From: an uncultured Ruminococcus sp.
Lineage (GTDB): Bacteria; Bacillota; Clostridia; Oscillospirales; Acutalibacteraceae
Assembly: GCA_902773265.1 (NCBI GenBank)
Contig: CACYDZ010000149.1
Location: forward strand, 1 to 16,139
DNA: 16,139 bases
Direction: 5' to 3'
The notes under the pieces are model-generated. The model was not told the origin of the DNA and did no database searches. It saw only the letters and a list, made by a program, of their open reading frames with translations. Of the stretch, positions 1 to 6,052 are shown in pieces. The position numbers and the translations under genes are program-made. The stretch's first letter is position 1; every line of letters begins with the position of its first letter.

Positions 1-317
1 AGAACATCACAGCCGAAAGTTTTTGCCAGCAGATTGATGTTGGAATTTCCCAGACTGATAGCTTTGGCAACAGCACTTGTCACTGTACTGTCACTTTGGG
101 AAATGTTTTCGTCCACAACGCCGTTGTCTGCACACATCACTACGGCTATGCGTTTCTCTAATCTGAAATTTTCATTACCCACAATCCCCGCAATCTTATT
201 GACAGAAGTTTCCAGTAACCCCAGACTGTAGAGTGGTTTAGCAATTGTTTTCCATTTTTCTTCAGCTTTTTTTAAAGCGGAACTGTCAGAGGGTTGAATG
301 TGTTGTATTCTTTCCAT
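1..317 (-). CDS. cobT: CobT N-terminal part: nicotinate-nucleotide-dimethylbenzimidazole phosphoribosyltransferase (truncated by window edge)
   Basis: CobT transfers phosphoribose from nicotinate mononucleotide to dimethylbenzimidazole or another lower ligand base, giving alpha-ribazole phosphate for the nucleotide loop of cobalamin. Only about the first 105 residues are in the window. The N-terminus fits the family. An I-x-P start region is followed by KPLYSLGLLE at about residues 27-36, matching the KPpGSLGrLE signature. MCADNGVV at about 61-68 matches the family (A)AD(H/N)GV motif, and the N variant is one I associate with clostridial CobT. The ATG at 317 lies inside the 3' end of cbiA, giving a 32-nt overlap, so the two genes are almost certainly co-transcribed and translationally coupled. 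The ribosome binding site is weak. This fits a start that depends on ribosomes arriving from cbiA. Confidence 0.88.
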   Translation of the reverse strand, partial: MERIQHIQPSDSSALKKAEEKWKTIAKPLYSLGLLETSVNKIAGIVGNENFRLEKRIAVVMCADNGVVDENISQSDSTVTSAVAKAISLGNSNINLLAKTFGCDV

Positions 318-1650
318 TTCGATAAATCTCACACCGTTTCAGAAAATTTTGCATAGCGTCTTGATTGCCGTAAAAATACAAGTGAGGATAACCTGCATAT
401 AAATTATCATCAGCATGAATACAGGCATATTCTTTCTGATTGCTGACTTTCACCGCCAGAAAATCATTACCAATATTGGTACTGTTCCAGTAGTGAAATT
501 CGTGAACTTTGAGATAATCCCCTTTTTTACACAACAGATTATCTTTTTTGGCATAGAGTTTTGCGTAACCAAAATTCTGTAGTTTTTTTGTCTGATAACA
601 CTTTCCGGCGATAATACCAACCATCGGATAATATTCTCCTTTGTCGGATTGCAGAAATTCATGCAGATACATAAACCCTCCACATTCGGCGATAGCCGGA
701 ATTTTATCCTCAAGAATTTTTTTTCTGATACTATCCAGCATAGCAGTATTTTCAGCAAGCCGTTCGGCATACAGTTCAGGATATCCGCCTGTCAGTATCA
801 GACCATCGATATTTTCAGGAAGTCCGTTGTCGTGAAGCGGTGAAAATCTCACAACCTCACAACCGCACCTTTCCAGAAAATCTACATTGTCCTGATACAA
901 AAAACAAAATGCTTCATCATCACTGACCGCAATTCGTAATGAAAAATTCTCAACGGGTAGTTGACAATGGGTAACTGACAATGGGCAGACAATTTTAGTA
1001 CTGTATTGTAAAATCTTATCTATATCCAGATGTTTTTCGGCAATCATGGAAAGATAATTCATTTTCTTTTTTAAGGCGGTTCTGTCCAAATCTGTAGAAA
1101 GTCCTAAATGACGGCTTTCCAGCAGAATATCCTTGTCGTAGGGCAAATAACCGAAATATTCCGTGTTCATTTCCTGACATAATTTCTTTGCCTGACTAAC
1201 CAGACTTTCCGACAGACGATTAAAAATAAATCCTACAATATTGTTATACCGCCGAAATGCCAGAAACCCTTTCATGATTGCTCCGACAGACATACTCATT
1301 CCCTTACAGTCAATTACCAGAATAACAGGCGTATCTGTTTGTACAGCCAGTGTAAAAGCTGAAAAATTTTCTCCTATGCCATCGTAGAAACCCATAACAC
1401 CTTCAATAATCCCATAATCACAATCCGTATGAAAAAGATAGTGGATTGTTTTTTTGTCGCAGAAGAAATTATCCAGATTGTGACTTTTTACGCCGATAAT
1501 ACGGCTATGAAAAATAGGGTCGATATAGTCACAGCCGCATTTGAAAGATTGTACTGATAAATTTCTGCCCACTAATGTCTGCAATAATGCACAGGTGACG
1601 GTTGTCTTTCCGCAACCACTGTGCGTACCTGCTATCATGATTTTTTTCAC
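286..1650 (-). CDS. cbiA: CbiA: cobyrinate a,c-diamide synthase
   Basis: CbiA is a glutamine- and ATP-dependent amidotransferase that amidates the a and c carboxylates of cobyrinate (or hydrogenobyrinate) in corrin ring synthesis. The N-terminal dethiobiotin-synthetase-like ATPase carries the P-loop GTHSGCGKTT at about residues 8-17 and IIEGVMGFYDG at about 82-92. The C-terminal class I amidotransferase domain has LILTGGYPELYA at about 284-295, the nucleophile cysteine in AECGGFMYL (about C323) and a His in VHEFHYW (about H383). I chose the GTG at 1650 because AGAGGAG lies 9 nt upstream. An in-frame ATG at 1698 would add 16 residues but lacks a good ribosome binding site. With the GTG start the protein is 454 aa, normal for the family. 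The linker between the two domains is encoded by short tandem DNA repeats (955-993). I see no cobalamin riboswitch upstream. Confidence 0.93.
   Translation of the reverse strand: MKKIMIAGTHSGCGKTTVTCALLQTLVGRNLSVQSFKCGCDYIDPIFHSRIIGVKSHNLDNFFCDKKTIHYLFHTDCDYGIIEGVMGFYDGIGENFSAFTLAVQTDTPVILVIDCKGMSMSVGAIMKGFLAFRRYNNIVGFIFNRLSESLVSQAKKLCQEMNTEYFGYLPYDKDILLESRHLGLSTDLDRTALKKKMNYLSMIAEKHLDIDKILQYSTKIVCPLSVTHCQLPVENFSLRIAVSDDEAFCFLYQDNVDFLERCGCEVVRFSPLHDNGLPENIDGLILTGGYPELYAERLAENTAMLDSIRKKILEDKIPAIAECGGFMYLHEFLQSDKGEYYPMVGIIAGKCYQTKKLQNFGYAKLYAKKDNLLCKKGDYLKVHEFHYWNSTNIGNDFLAVKVSNQKEYACIHADDNLYAGYPHLYFYGNQDAMQNFLKRCEIYRNGKNTTHSTL
955..993. repeat. Three tandem copies of a 14-bp unit inside cbiA
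   Basis: Two full units, GGGTAGTTGACAAT and GGGTAACTGACAAT, are followed by a third that lacks 3 nt, GGGCAGACAAT. The unit sizes (14, 14, 11) sum to 39, a multiple of three, so the reading frame of cbiA is kept. They encode the residues between the ATPase and amidotransferase domains, a place that tolerates length change. Confidence 0.8.
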
Positions 1651-2020
1651 GCTGTCCCACTCCTCTTTGATTTTTTCAGTATAGCAAGTTTTCTCCATTT
1701 TGTAAATCAGTAGCCATCTGTTTTTTGAAAAAAAGTTTTAAGGTTCACTTCGTCCGGAATACTCCACTAAGTGTCAGCTGTGACAACTGAAAGTTTTTGT
1801 CGAACTTTTTTCAAAAAGTTCGTGGGGTCAAGGGGTGAAACCCCTTGCGGGATTTTTAAGGGCAACGCCCTTAAACTCTCCAGAAAAATCCAAAATCTGC
1901 GTAAGCAGATTTTGACATAATTCTTCAAGGTAAAATTCCTACTGCTTTCGGAATAACAGAACGCAGTTGACGATATTGACTTTTTGCGAGATTGGTTGTT
2001 CCCTCCATTTCCCAAATAGC

Positions 2021-2061
2021 AAAATTCCCTTTCAGACCTTAAAGGTCTGAAAAGGAATTTT
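2021..2061. repeat. Near-perfect 20-bp inverted repeat with a 1-nt centre
   Basis: The arms are 2021-2040 and 2042-2061, with a single mismatch (C against T) and one central base. The outer part reads AAAATTCC and the inner part TTTCAGACCTT. Such a tight palindrome would extrude as a cruciform or fold as a long stem. It is the longest stem of the element that contains it. Confidence 0.85.
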
Positions 2062-2127
2062 GTCTGTTTGATTGGAACGCTTCTGTAAAAATTTGCTGAT
2101 GCAAATTTTTTTTGGAATATTTATCCG

Positions 2128-2169
2128 TTAAAGGGTTGCCGCACAGTGTCTGTGTTCCCAACCCTTTAA
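2128..2169. repeat. Two-part stem-loop, 11-bp outer and 5-bp inner stem
   Basis: The outer arms TTAAAGGGTTG (2128-2138) and CAACCCTTTAA (2159-2169) pair perfectly. Inside, CACAG and CTGTG pair around a TGT loop, with small internal bulges. It sits next to the right end of the hairpin-array element. No poly-T tract follows closely, so it is not an obvious intrinsic terminator. Confidence 0.75.
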
Positions 2170-2295
2170 AATCCTGCTAACTTTTTTTTTAAAAGTTGAC
2201 AAAAACTTTTCATTGTGTACGCTATATTGTGAAAAACATTCAAGATATAAAAATACATTCAAAATTTTATTACAAAATGTTTTTCTTTATTGTTC

Positions 2296-2315
2296 AATGT
2301 AGTTTAAGCTACATT
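2296..2315. repeat. Subterminal hairpin at the 3' end of the tnpB relic, probable IS200/IS605-type right end
   Basis: AATGTAG (2296-2302) and CTACATT (2309-2315) form a 7-bp stem with a 6-nt loop that overlaps the tnpB stop codon. IS200/IS605 elements carry imperfect palindromes near their ends that TnpA recognises, and the right-end one often lies at or just past the end of tnpB. The position fits, but no tnpA gene or matching left-end hairpin was found, so the assignment is an inference. Confidence 0.45.
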
Positions 2316-3245
2316 TATTACAAATGGGTGTAACACGCACCCTCTATCCCATTTGATTGGGACTACTTTTCTTAAAATCTGATATGCTCCGTTTAAATCG
2401 GCATTGATTTTTATTCCTCTTGCCGATACAAACAATCCTCTATGTATTCTTCTTGCTTTGTTGTAATTTTCTTTTACAGGTTCTTCACTGTCAATGAAAC
2501 TTGTACCGCTCGTATAGCTTTCTTCGGTCAATATGACTGCTATTCCTTTCGTACTGTATCATTTCAATTAACCTTGCAAAAGGTATCTGAACAAAGTTCT
2601 GATTTACTTTTTTGGAAAGTCTGCTGTTTTGTTTCCACTCTTTGTTTTTGCCTATGACAATCGTATGAATATCGGTTTTTACACAATAATTGATAATGTA
2701 TCGTCTTGTTTTATGCAGACCTGTCTTTATGCGGTATCAGTTTGACTTGCTGAAAAGATACAAAATTTTCTTTCTCCGTAAATTTGGGCGTAATTGTAAA
2801 GCCTTGAAATACTTTCGAAAAATATATTTTTACCTCTCTCAGTTTACAGTTCTGATTTGTCAAAATCAAAATATAATGGCTGTCCTTTTTACGATATTTC
2901 GGCAATCTGGGTTTTCCTCTATATTTTTCCTTATGTTTGCTCCAATCTTTAATACTCACCATAAACGCTTTCCAATTTTTATCAAGCAATCGTAAAATTT
3001 GTTGTGCAGATTTTACTGTCGGCATATTCTGATAATCAGGATATTCTTCATCTGCTTTCAGCATCTTGTCTAAATCTTTGTATTTTATCAATTTTTGATT
3101 TTGGGTAAATTCCTGACAGATAAGATAATTGGCATGGTTGTACAGATTTTTTGATTGTTGGCAAAAATACAATAGCAAAGAAAAGTAAAAATCAGATGAT
3201 TTTATCTTATATTTTTCAGTCCTTGCAACTATCGAATCTCTTCAT
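2304..3245 (-). pseudogene. tnpB: Degraded IS200/IS605-family tnpB (RNA-guided nuclease), internal deletion plus frameshifts
   Basis: Pieces of one TnpB lie in order on the minus strand. The N-terminal part (about 3226-2714) contains SKNLYNHANYLICQEF and the helical region ending near LPKYRKKDS. A middle piece (about 2715-2540) reads LHKTRRYIINYCVKTDIHT, then TIVIGKNKEWKQN and FARLIEMIQY, the RuvC-II neighbourhood. The C-terminal piece (2531-2304) has TEESYTSGTSFID and NADLNGAYQIL, which holds the RuvC-III aspartate. The stretch carrying the RuvC-I motif (usually GIDLGVNN) is missing between the first two pieces, about 100 residues by comparison with usual TnpB. A frameshift near 2550-2565 separates the last two. 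Another near 3235 separates the ATG at 3245 from the body. The protein cannot be an active nuclease. No tnpA is present. Confidence 0.85.
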
Positions 3246-3325
3246 TTTCTGGTATATTATCACAAAAGCATTATATTATTTCAATATATCCTTTAATATT
3301 TTTTATATTTATACTACTATACGAA

Positions 3326-4066
3326 TTAATCTCTTCTTTTGCCGAATATTGCCAGAATACGGATAAAGAGGTTGACATAATCCATATAGAGTGATAAAGC
3401 ACTCAGAATACTGGCTTTTTCCAGAAGTTGTGTATCAGCATATTGTAATCTTTGAAATTCTTTTCTGATTTTGAAGTTGTCGAATATGGTAAATCCCATA
3501 AAAATCACGATAACAACAATGTTAATAATCAGGTCATTGAAAGGAGTGCGGATAAAGAAGTAGGAAATCAGGGAATAAATCAGAATGCCGAAAAGACTTA
3601 TCCCGAGAACTGACCCTAATTTTGACATATCCCTTTGAGTAGTCAGACCGATAAGAGCAAGTACAAGATAGATACCTGCGGTAGCGGCAAATACGCCAAT
3701 CACACTGCCAAATTCATACAGAAGCAAAGTAGGGGTTAAAATTATTCCCATATCAGCAGAATAGAGAATAAAAATAATTTTGGCTGCCAGAGGGGGAAGT
3801 TTGTAGACCAGAAATCCTATAATAACCACAAATATAAGACTGGCAATCACACCGCCCATATAAAGTTCAAAGTTATCAGCAATAAAATCCACTACGGATG
3901 CAGATTTCAAGGTCATAAAAAATGAAAGTCCGAAAGTAATACCGAGACCTAAAAACATCCATAAATAAGTTTTAGCGATGTATTCGGAAAAACTGATACC
4001 TTGTGTATAGGTATTACTATAGCTGTTGTAAGATGAGTTGTTAAAAAAGCCGTTTCCGTTGTTCAT
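3326..4066 (-). CDS. Bax inhibitor-1/YccA family membrane protein
   Basis: The 246-aa protein has a polar Asn/Ser/Tyr-rich N-terminus (about 1-20) followed by seven likely membrane helices from about residue 30 to 195, plus a C-terminal hydrophobic stretch. The C-terminus shows the family pattern: SALSLYMDYVNLFIRILAIFG at about 222-242 with the conserved aspartate (about D229), and TIFDNFKI at about 193-200 with another acidic site. Members of this family (TMBIM/BsYetJ) act as pH-sensitive calcium leak channels or modulate membrane proteases. Which applies here cannot be told. AAGGAGG sits 7 nt before the ATG and overlaps the end of the nif3-like gene, 12 nt away, so it is the last gene of the trmK-nif3 operon. 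Confidence 0.88.
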   Translation of the reverse strand: MNNGNGFFNNSSYNSYSNTYTQGISFSEYIAKTYLWMFLGLGITFGLSFFMTLKSASVVDFIADNFELYMGGVIASLIFVVIIGFLVYKLPPLAAKIIFILYSADMGIILTPTLLLYEFGSVIGVFAATAGIYLVLALIGLTTQRDMSKLGSVLGISLFGILIYSLISYFFIRTPFNDLIINIVVIVIFMGFTIFDNFKIRKEFQRLQYADTQLLEKASILSALSLYMDYVNLFIRILAIFGKRRD

Positions 4067-4078
4067 AAGAAAACCTCC

Positions 4079-4843
4079 TTAAACATAGTTGATATAGTCT
4101 GTAAAAGTTTGTGATTTGACAAAAGTAACTTCATCAAAGGCTTTTTGCAGTTTTTCTTTTAAAGGGTTAATCACAACATCTTCTGTTTTATAGTGTCCTG
4201 CGTCAACGACAGTCAGTGGCAACGCATGAGATTCTATAATAAAGTTATGTTTGATTTCTCCTGTCACGAAAGCGTCCGCACCGAGTTCTTTGGCAAGACA
4301 GATATATTCTCCGCAGGCACCGCCTCCGACAGCCACTCTTTTGATATCGTTGGGAATATCTGTATAACGGACACCTTTACAGTCAAGATGTTTCTTGACA
4401 AATTCCGCAAAGCGTCTGGAACTGAAATTTCCCCACCGATAAGGATTTTCAATATCCCCGACAGCTATACCGTCTTTGGTTACGGTAATATTTTCCAGAC
4501 CAAGTTTTTGGGCAAGGTGAAAATTAACACCGTCAGGTGATAAATCAAGATTAGTGTGTGCTGAAATGACATTCAGATTTTTTCTTGCCAGCATATAGGG
4601 CAGAGCGTTACTTTCCAATGATTTTATTGCACGAAAAATCACAGGGTGATGAGTGATAATCAGTTGTGCCTGAATACGGTCTGCTTCTCCAATAACTTCT
4701 TCCGTTACATCAAGCGACAGCAGTACTTTCCTGACATCAGCATTTTTATCTCCGACTAAAATTCCTACATTATCAAAATCCAGTGCAGAAGTAAACGGAG
4801 CAAAACTGTCAATAAAGTCATAGATGTCTTTTACGGTTGTCAT
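4079..4843 (-). CDS. Nif3-like dinuclear metal centre protein (YqfO/GTP cyclohydrolase 1 type 2 family)
   Basis: The 254-aa length and motifs match the compact Nif3 family. IITHHPVIF at about 62-70 supplies two histidine ligands. SAHTNLDLSPDG at about 94-105 supplies an aspartate. VDAGHYKTE at about 213-221 supplies the C-terminal His and Glu. AVGGGACGEYI (about 171-181) and ADAFVTGEIKHN (about 189-200) are typical of the second half. These proteins form toroidal hexamers with a two-metal site. The in vivo substrate is unsettled. The larger insert domain found in some Firmicutes YqfO proteins is absent. The start ATG overlaps the stop of trmK by 4 nt (ATGA), with AAGGAGGG 5-6 nt upstream, so translation is coupled. 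This trmK-nif3 pairing is common in Firmicutes. Confidence 0.9.
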   Translation of the reverse strand: MTTVKDIYDFIDSFAPFTSALDFDNVGILVGDKNADVRKVLLSLDVTEEVIGEADRIQAQLIITHHPVIFRAIKSLESNALPYMLARKNLNVISAHTNLDLSPDGVNFHLAQKLGLENITVTKDGIAVGDIENPYRWGNFSSRRFAEFVKKHLDCKGVRYTDIPNDIKRVAVGGGACGEYICLAKELGADAFVTGEIKHNFIIESHALPLTVVDAGHYKTEDVVINPLKEKLQKAFDEVTFVKSQTFTDYINYV

Positions 4844-5547
4844 AAAATCCCTCCTTTTTCCGCATATGCAAAAATCTGTTCGGCAAAACGGACTTGTTGT
4901 TTTCCTTCCACACTGTCGGGGTCAGCGGATAACATTCCCTTTCCTTTTTTCAAAAGAGCATTTGCGGTTTTGATGAGATATTCATAATTATAAGCAGATT
5001 GTTTCGGATTGATTGCCCCATAATACTTTTGAATTTCGGTAAATTCAGAAAAAAGCCCTGTATAATATACACTCATAACGGTATATAGTTTTCTATCGGC
5101 ACAGGTGCATTGTTCTTCCTGTATGGAAAAGCCATTGCGATAGAGATAATCTCTCAACAGTTCGGCTTTGGTCATAGGCTGTAAAATGAGATGATAGGCA
5201 GGATTTCTGAGCCATTCGGTTTTACGGATAATCTCAGCGATTAATTCTCCGCCCATACCTGCGATAACGATATCATTGATTTCATTTTTCCTTATAGCCG
5301 AAAGTCCGTCAGATAAGCGTGTTTCAATACAATTTTCAAGACCGTATCGGACAATCGTTTTCTTACCGCTTTCCAGCGGTAACGGGTTGATATCCACAGC
5401 AATCGCCTGAGCAATACGCTTATTCTGACACAACCACACCGGCAGATACGCATGGTCTGTACCGACATCGGCAAGTATACTGTTTTCCCTGACAAATTTT
5501 CCACACAGTTGCAGACGATTATCCAGTTTCAGAATACTTTCTCGCAT
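4840..5547 (-). CDS. trmK: TrmK: tRNA (adenine(22)-N1)-methyltransferase
   Basis: TrmK uses S-adenosylmethionine to make m1A22 in bacterial tRNAs. Class I methyltransferase motif I is ILADVGTDHAYLP at about residues 24-36, followed by AIAVDINPLPLE, then the family signature DIVIAGMGGELIAEII at about 92-107 and LILQPM near 120. A C-terminal helical region follows, as in known TrmK. The total is 235 aa from the ATG at 5547. An in-frame ATG at 5559 abuts AAGGAG (5560-5565) with no spacing, so it is unlikely to be the start. The ATG at 5547 has a 12-nt spacing, which is long but workable. The ribosome binding site follows directly on the T-tract of a terminator, so expression probably depends on read-through. 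Confidence 0.92.
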   Translation of the reverse strand: MRESILKLDNRLQLCGKFVRENSILADVGTDHAYLPVWLCQNKRIAQAIAVDINPLPLESGKKTIVRYGLENCIETRLSDGLSAIRKNEINDIVIAGMGGELIAEIIRKTEWLRNPAYHLILQPMTKAELLRDYLYRNGFSIQEEQCTCADRKLYTVMSVYYTGLFSEFTEIQKYYGAINPKQSAYNYEYLIKTANALLKKGKGMLSADPDSVEGKQQVRFAEQIFAYAEKGGIL

Positions 5548-5565
5548 AAAAACACCCATCTCCTT

Positions 5566-5603
5566 AAAAAAACAGTGATTAGCACCACAAAAGCACTAAT
5601 CAC
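5566..5603 (-). terminator. Rho-independent terminator between the DUF1858 gene and trmK
   Basis: On the minus strand GTGATTAG (5603-5596) and CTAATCAC (5582-5575) form an 8-bp stem around a 13-nt loop, followed by TGTTTTTTT. It lies about 33 nt after the stop codon of the DUF1858 gene. The T-run leads straight into the AAGGAG of trmK, leaving no room for a separate trmK promoter. It therefore looks like a partial terminator or attenuator inside a transcription unit. Confidence 0.78.
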
Positions 5604-5636
5604 CGGAAATTCCCTCACGATATCAGCAGGCAAAAA

Positions 5637-5834
5637 TTATTTCTTAGTTATTGCACTGATTTTGGAAAGAATGTCGTTGACATCAACACCATGTGCTTTG
5701 CAGGCATCACCAATGCTTTCGCCTCTGGAAGCAGGACAGCCTAAGCAGTGCATACCCATAGACATCAGAATAGGAGCTACTGCAGGTGCTTGTTTGAGAA
5801 CATCGCCGATTAAAGTATCTTTGTTAATTTCCAT
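5637..5834 (-). CDS. DUF1858 domain protein (hybrid-cluster-protein-associated redox disulfide family)
   Basis: This small 65-aa protein starts MEINKDTLIGDVLK and carries GMHCLGCPASRGESIGDACK at about 27-46. The CxxC (C30, C33) and a third cysteine (C45) are the hallmark of the DUF1858/TIGR03980 redox-disulfide family, often found near hydroxylamine reductase or other redox proteins. The exact role is unknown. No hcp gene is next to it here. The ATG at 5834 has GGAGG about 9-10 nt upstream. A longer in-frame extension to 5888 has no such site and is rejected. A terminator follows the gene. Confidence 0.87.
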   Translation of the reverse strand: MEINKDTLIGDVLKQAPAVAPILMSMGMHCLGCPASRGESIGDACKAHGVDVNDILSKISAITKK

Positions 5835-5984
5835 GATAAAAAACCTCCGTATCAATAATTTGAGATTATTATACCCTACTTTTTCCAAAAATTCAACAAC
5901 TTTACAAAATATTTACAATAAGGTTAAAGGTTGTCCCCTCAAAAATAAAATTGCTATGAGCGATTTTTCCTGCCGAAAAAGGCT

Positions 5985-6032
5985 ATGTCTTTCACTTTTT
6001 TGAAAAAAGTGGACAAAAAACTTTTAAGTGTC
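5985..6032 (-). terminator. Stem-loop belonging to the dispersed repeat family, downstream of the kinase-nuclease gene
   Basis: CACTTTTTT (5993-6001) and AAAAAAGTG (6003-6011) form a 9-bp AT-rich stem. On the minus strand it is preceded by AAAAGTTTTTTGTCC, the same phrase that ends the 1787-2212 element. It lies 20-70 nt past the stop of the 1400-aa gene and may act as its transcription end, though the stem is weak. It may simply be another repeat copy. Confidence 0.5.
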
Positions 6033-6052
6033 ATAGTTTGATGATGAGCAAC

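Larger units (their letters stand above)
1787..2212. mobile_element. MITE-like hairpin-array element with terminal inverted repeats (no coding capacity)
   Basis: The left end reads TGAAAGTTTTTGTCGAACTT and the right end, read on the other strand, TGAAAAGTTTTTGTCAACTT. These form imperfect terminal inverted repeats about 425 bp apart. Between them is a near-continuous series of perfect or near-perfect hairpins: 1802-1821, 1829-1847, 1855-1875, 1891-1914, 2021-2061, 2087-2110 and 2128-2169. Partial copies of the end sequence recur at 5985-6032, 11272-11303 and 15761-15793. The open frame across part of this stretch (2015-1767) is only repeat sequence and I do not call it a gene. I read the whole as a non-autonomous, structured intergenic repeat between cbiA and the tnpB relic. 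No clear target-site duplication is seen. A structured RNA is an alternative. Confidence 0.6.

Noticed and set aside
1651..1790. Possible cobalamin riboswitch upstream of cbiA
   Set aside because: GGCTACTG near 1710 loosely recalls a B12 box, but the conserved box sequence and surrounding helices are not present.
1767..2015. 82-codon minus-strand open frame
   Set aside because: It lies wholly within the hairpin-array repeat. The translation follows the stems and has no recognisable motif or ribosome binding site.
1787..2212. CRISPR array
   Set aside because: The stems are all different in sequence and spacing. There is no repeated unit with uniform spacers.
2690..2995. Plus-strand open frame opposite tnpB
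   Set aside because: The minus strand here clearly encodes TnpB pieces. The plus-strand frame is an AT-rich shadow.
5452..6003. 183-codon plus-strand open frame across trmK, the terminator and the DUF1858 gene
   Set aside because: It crosses two well-supported minus-strand genes and a terminator, and has no family resemblance.
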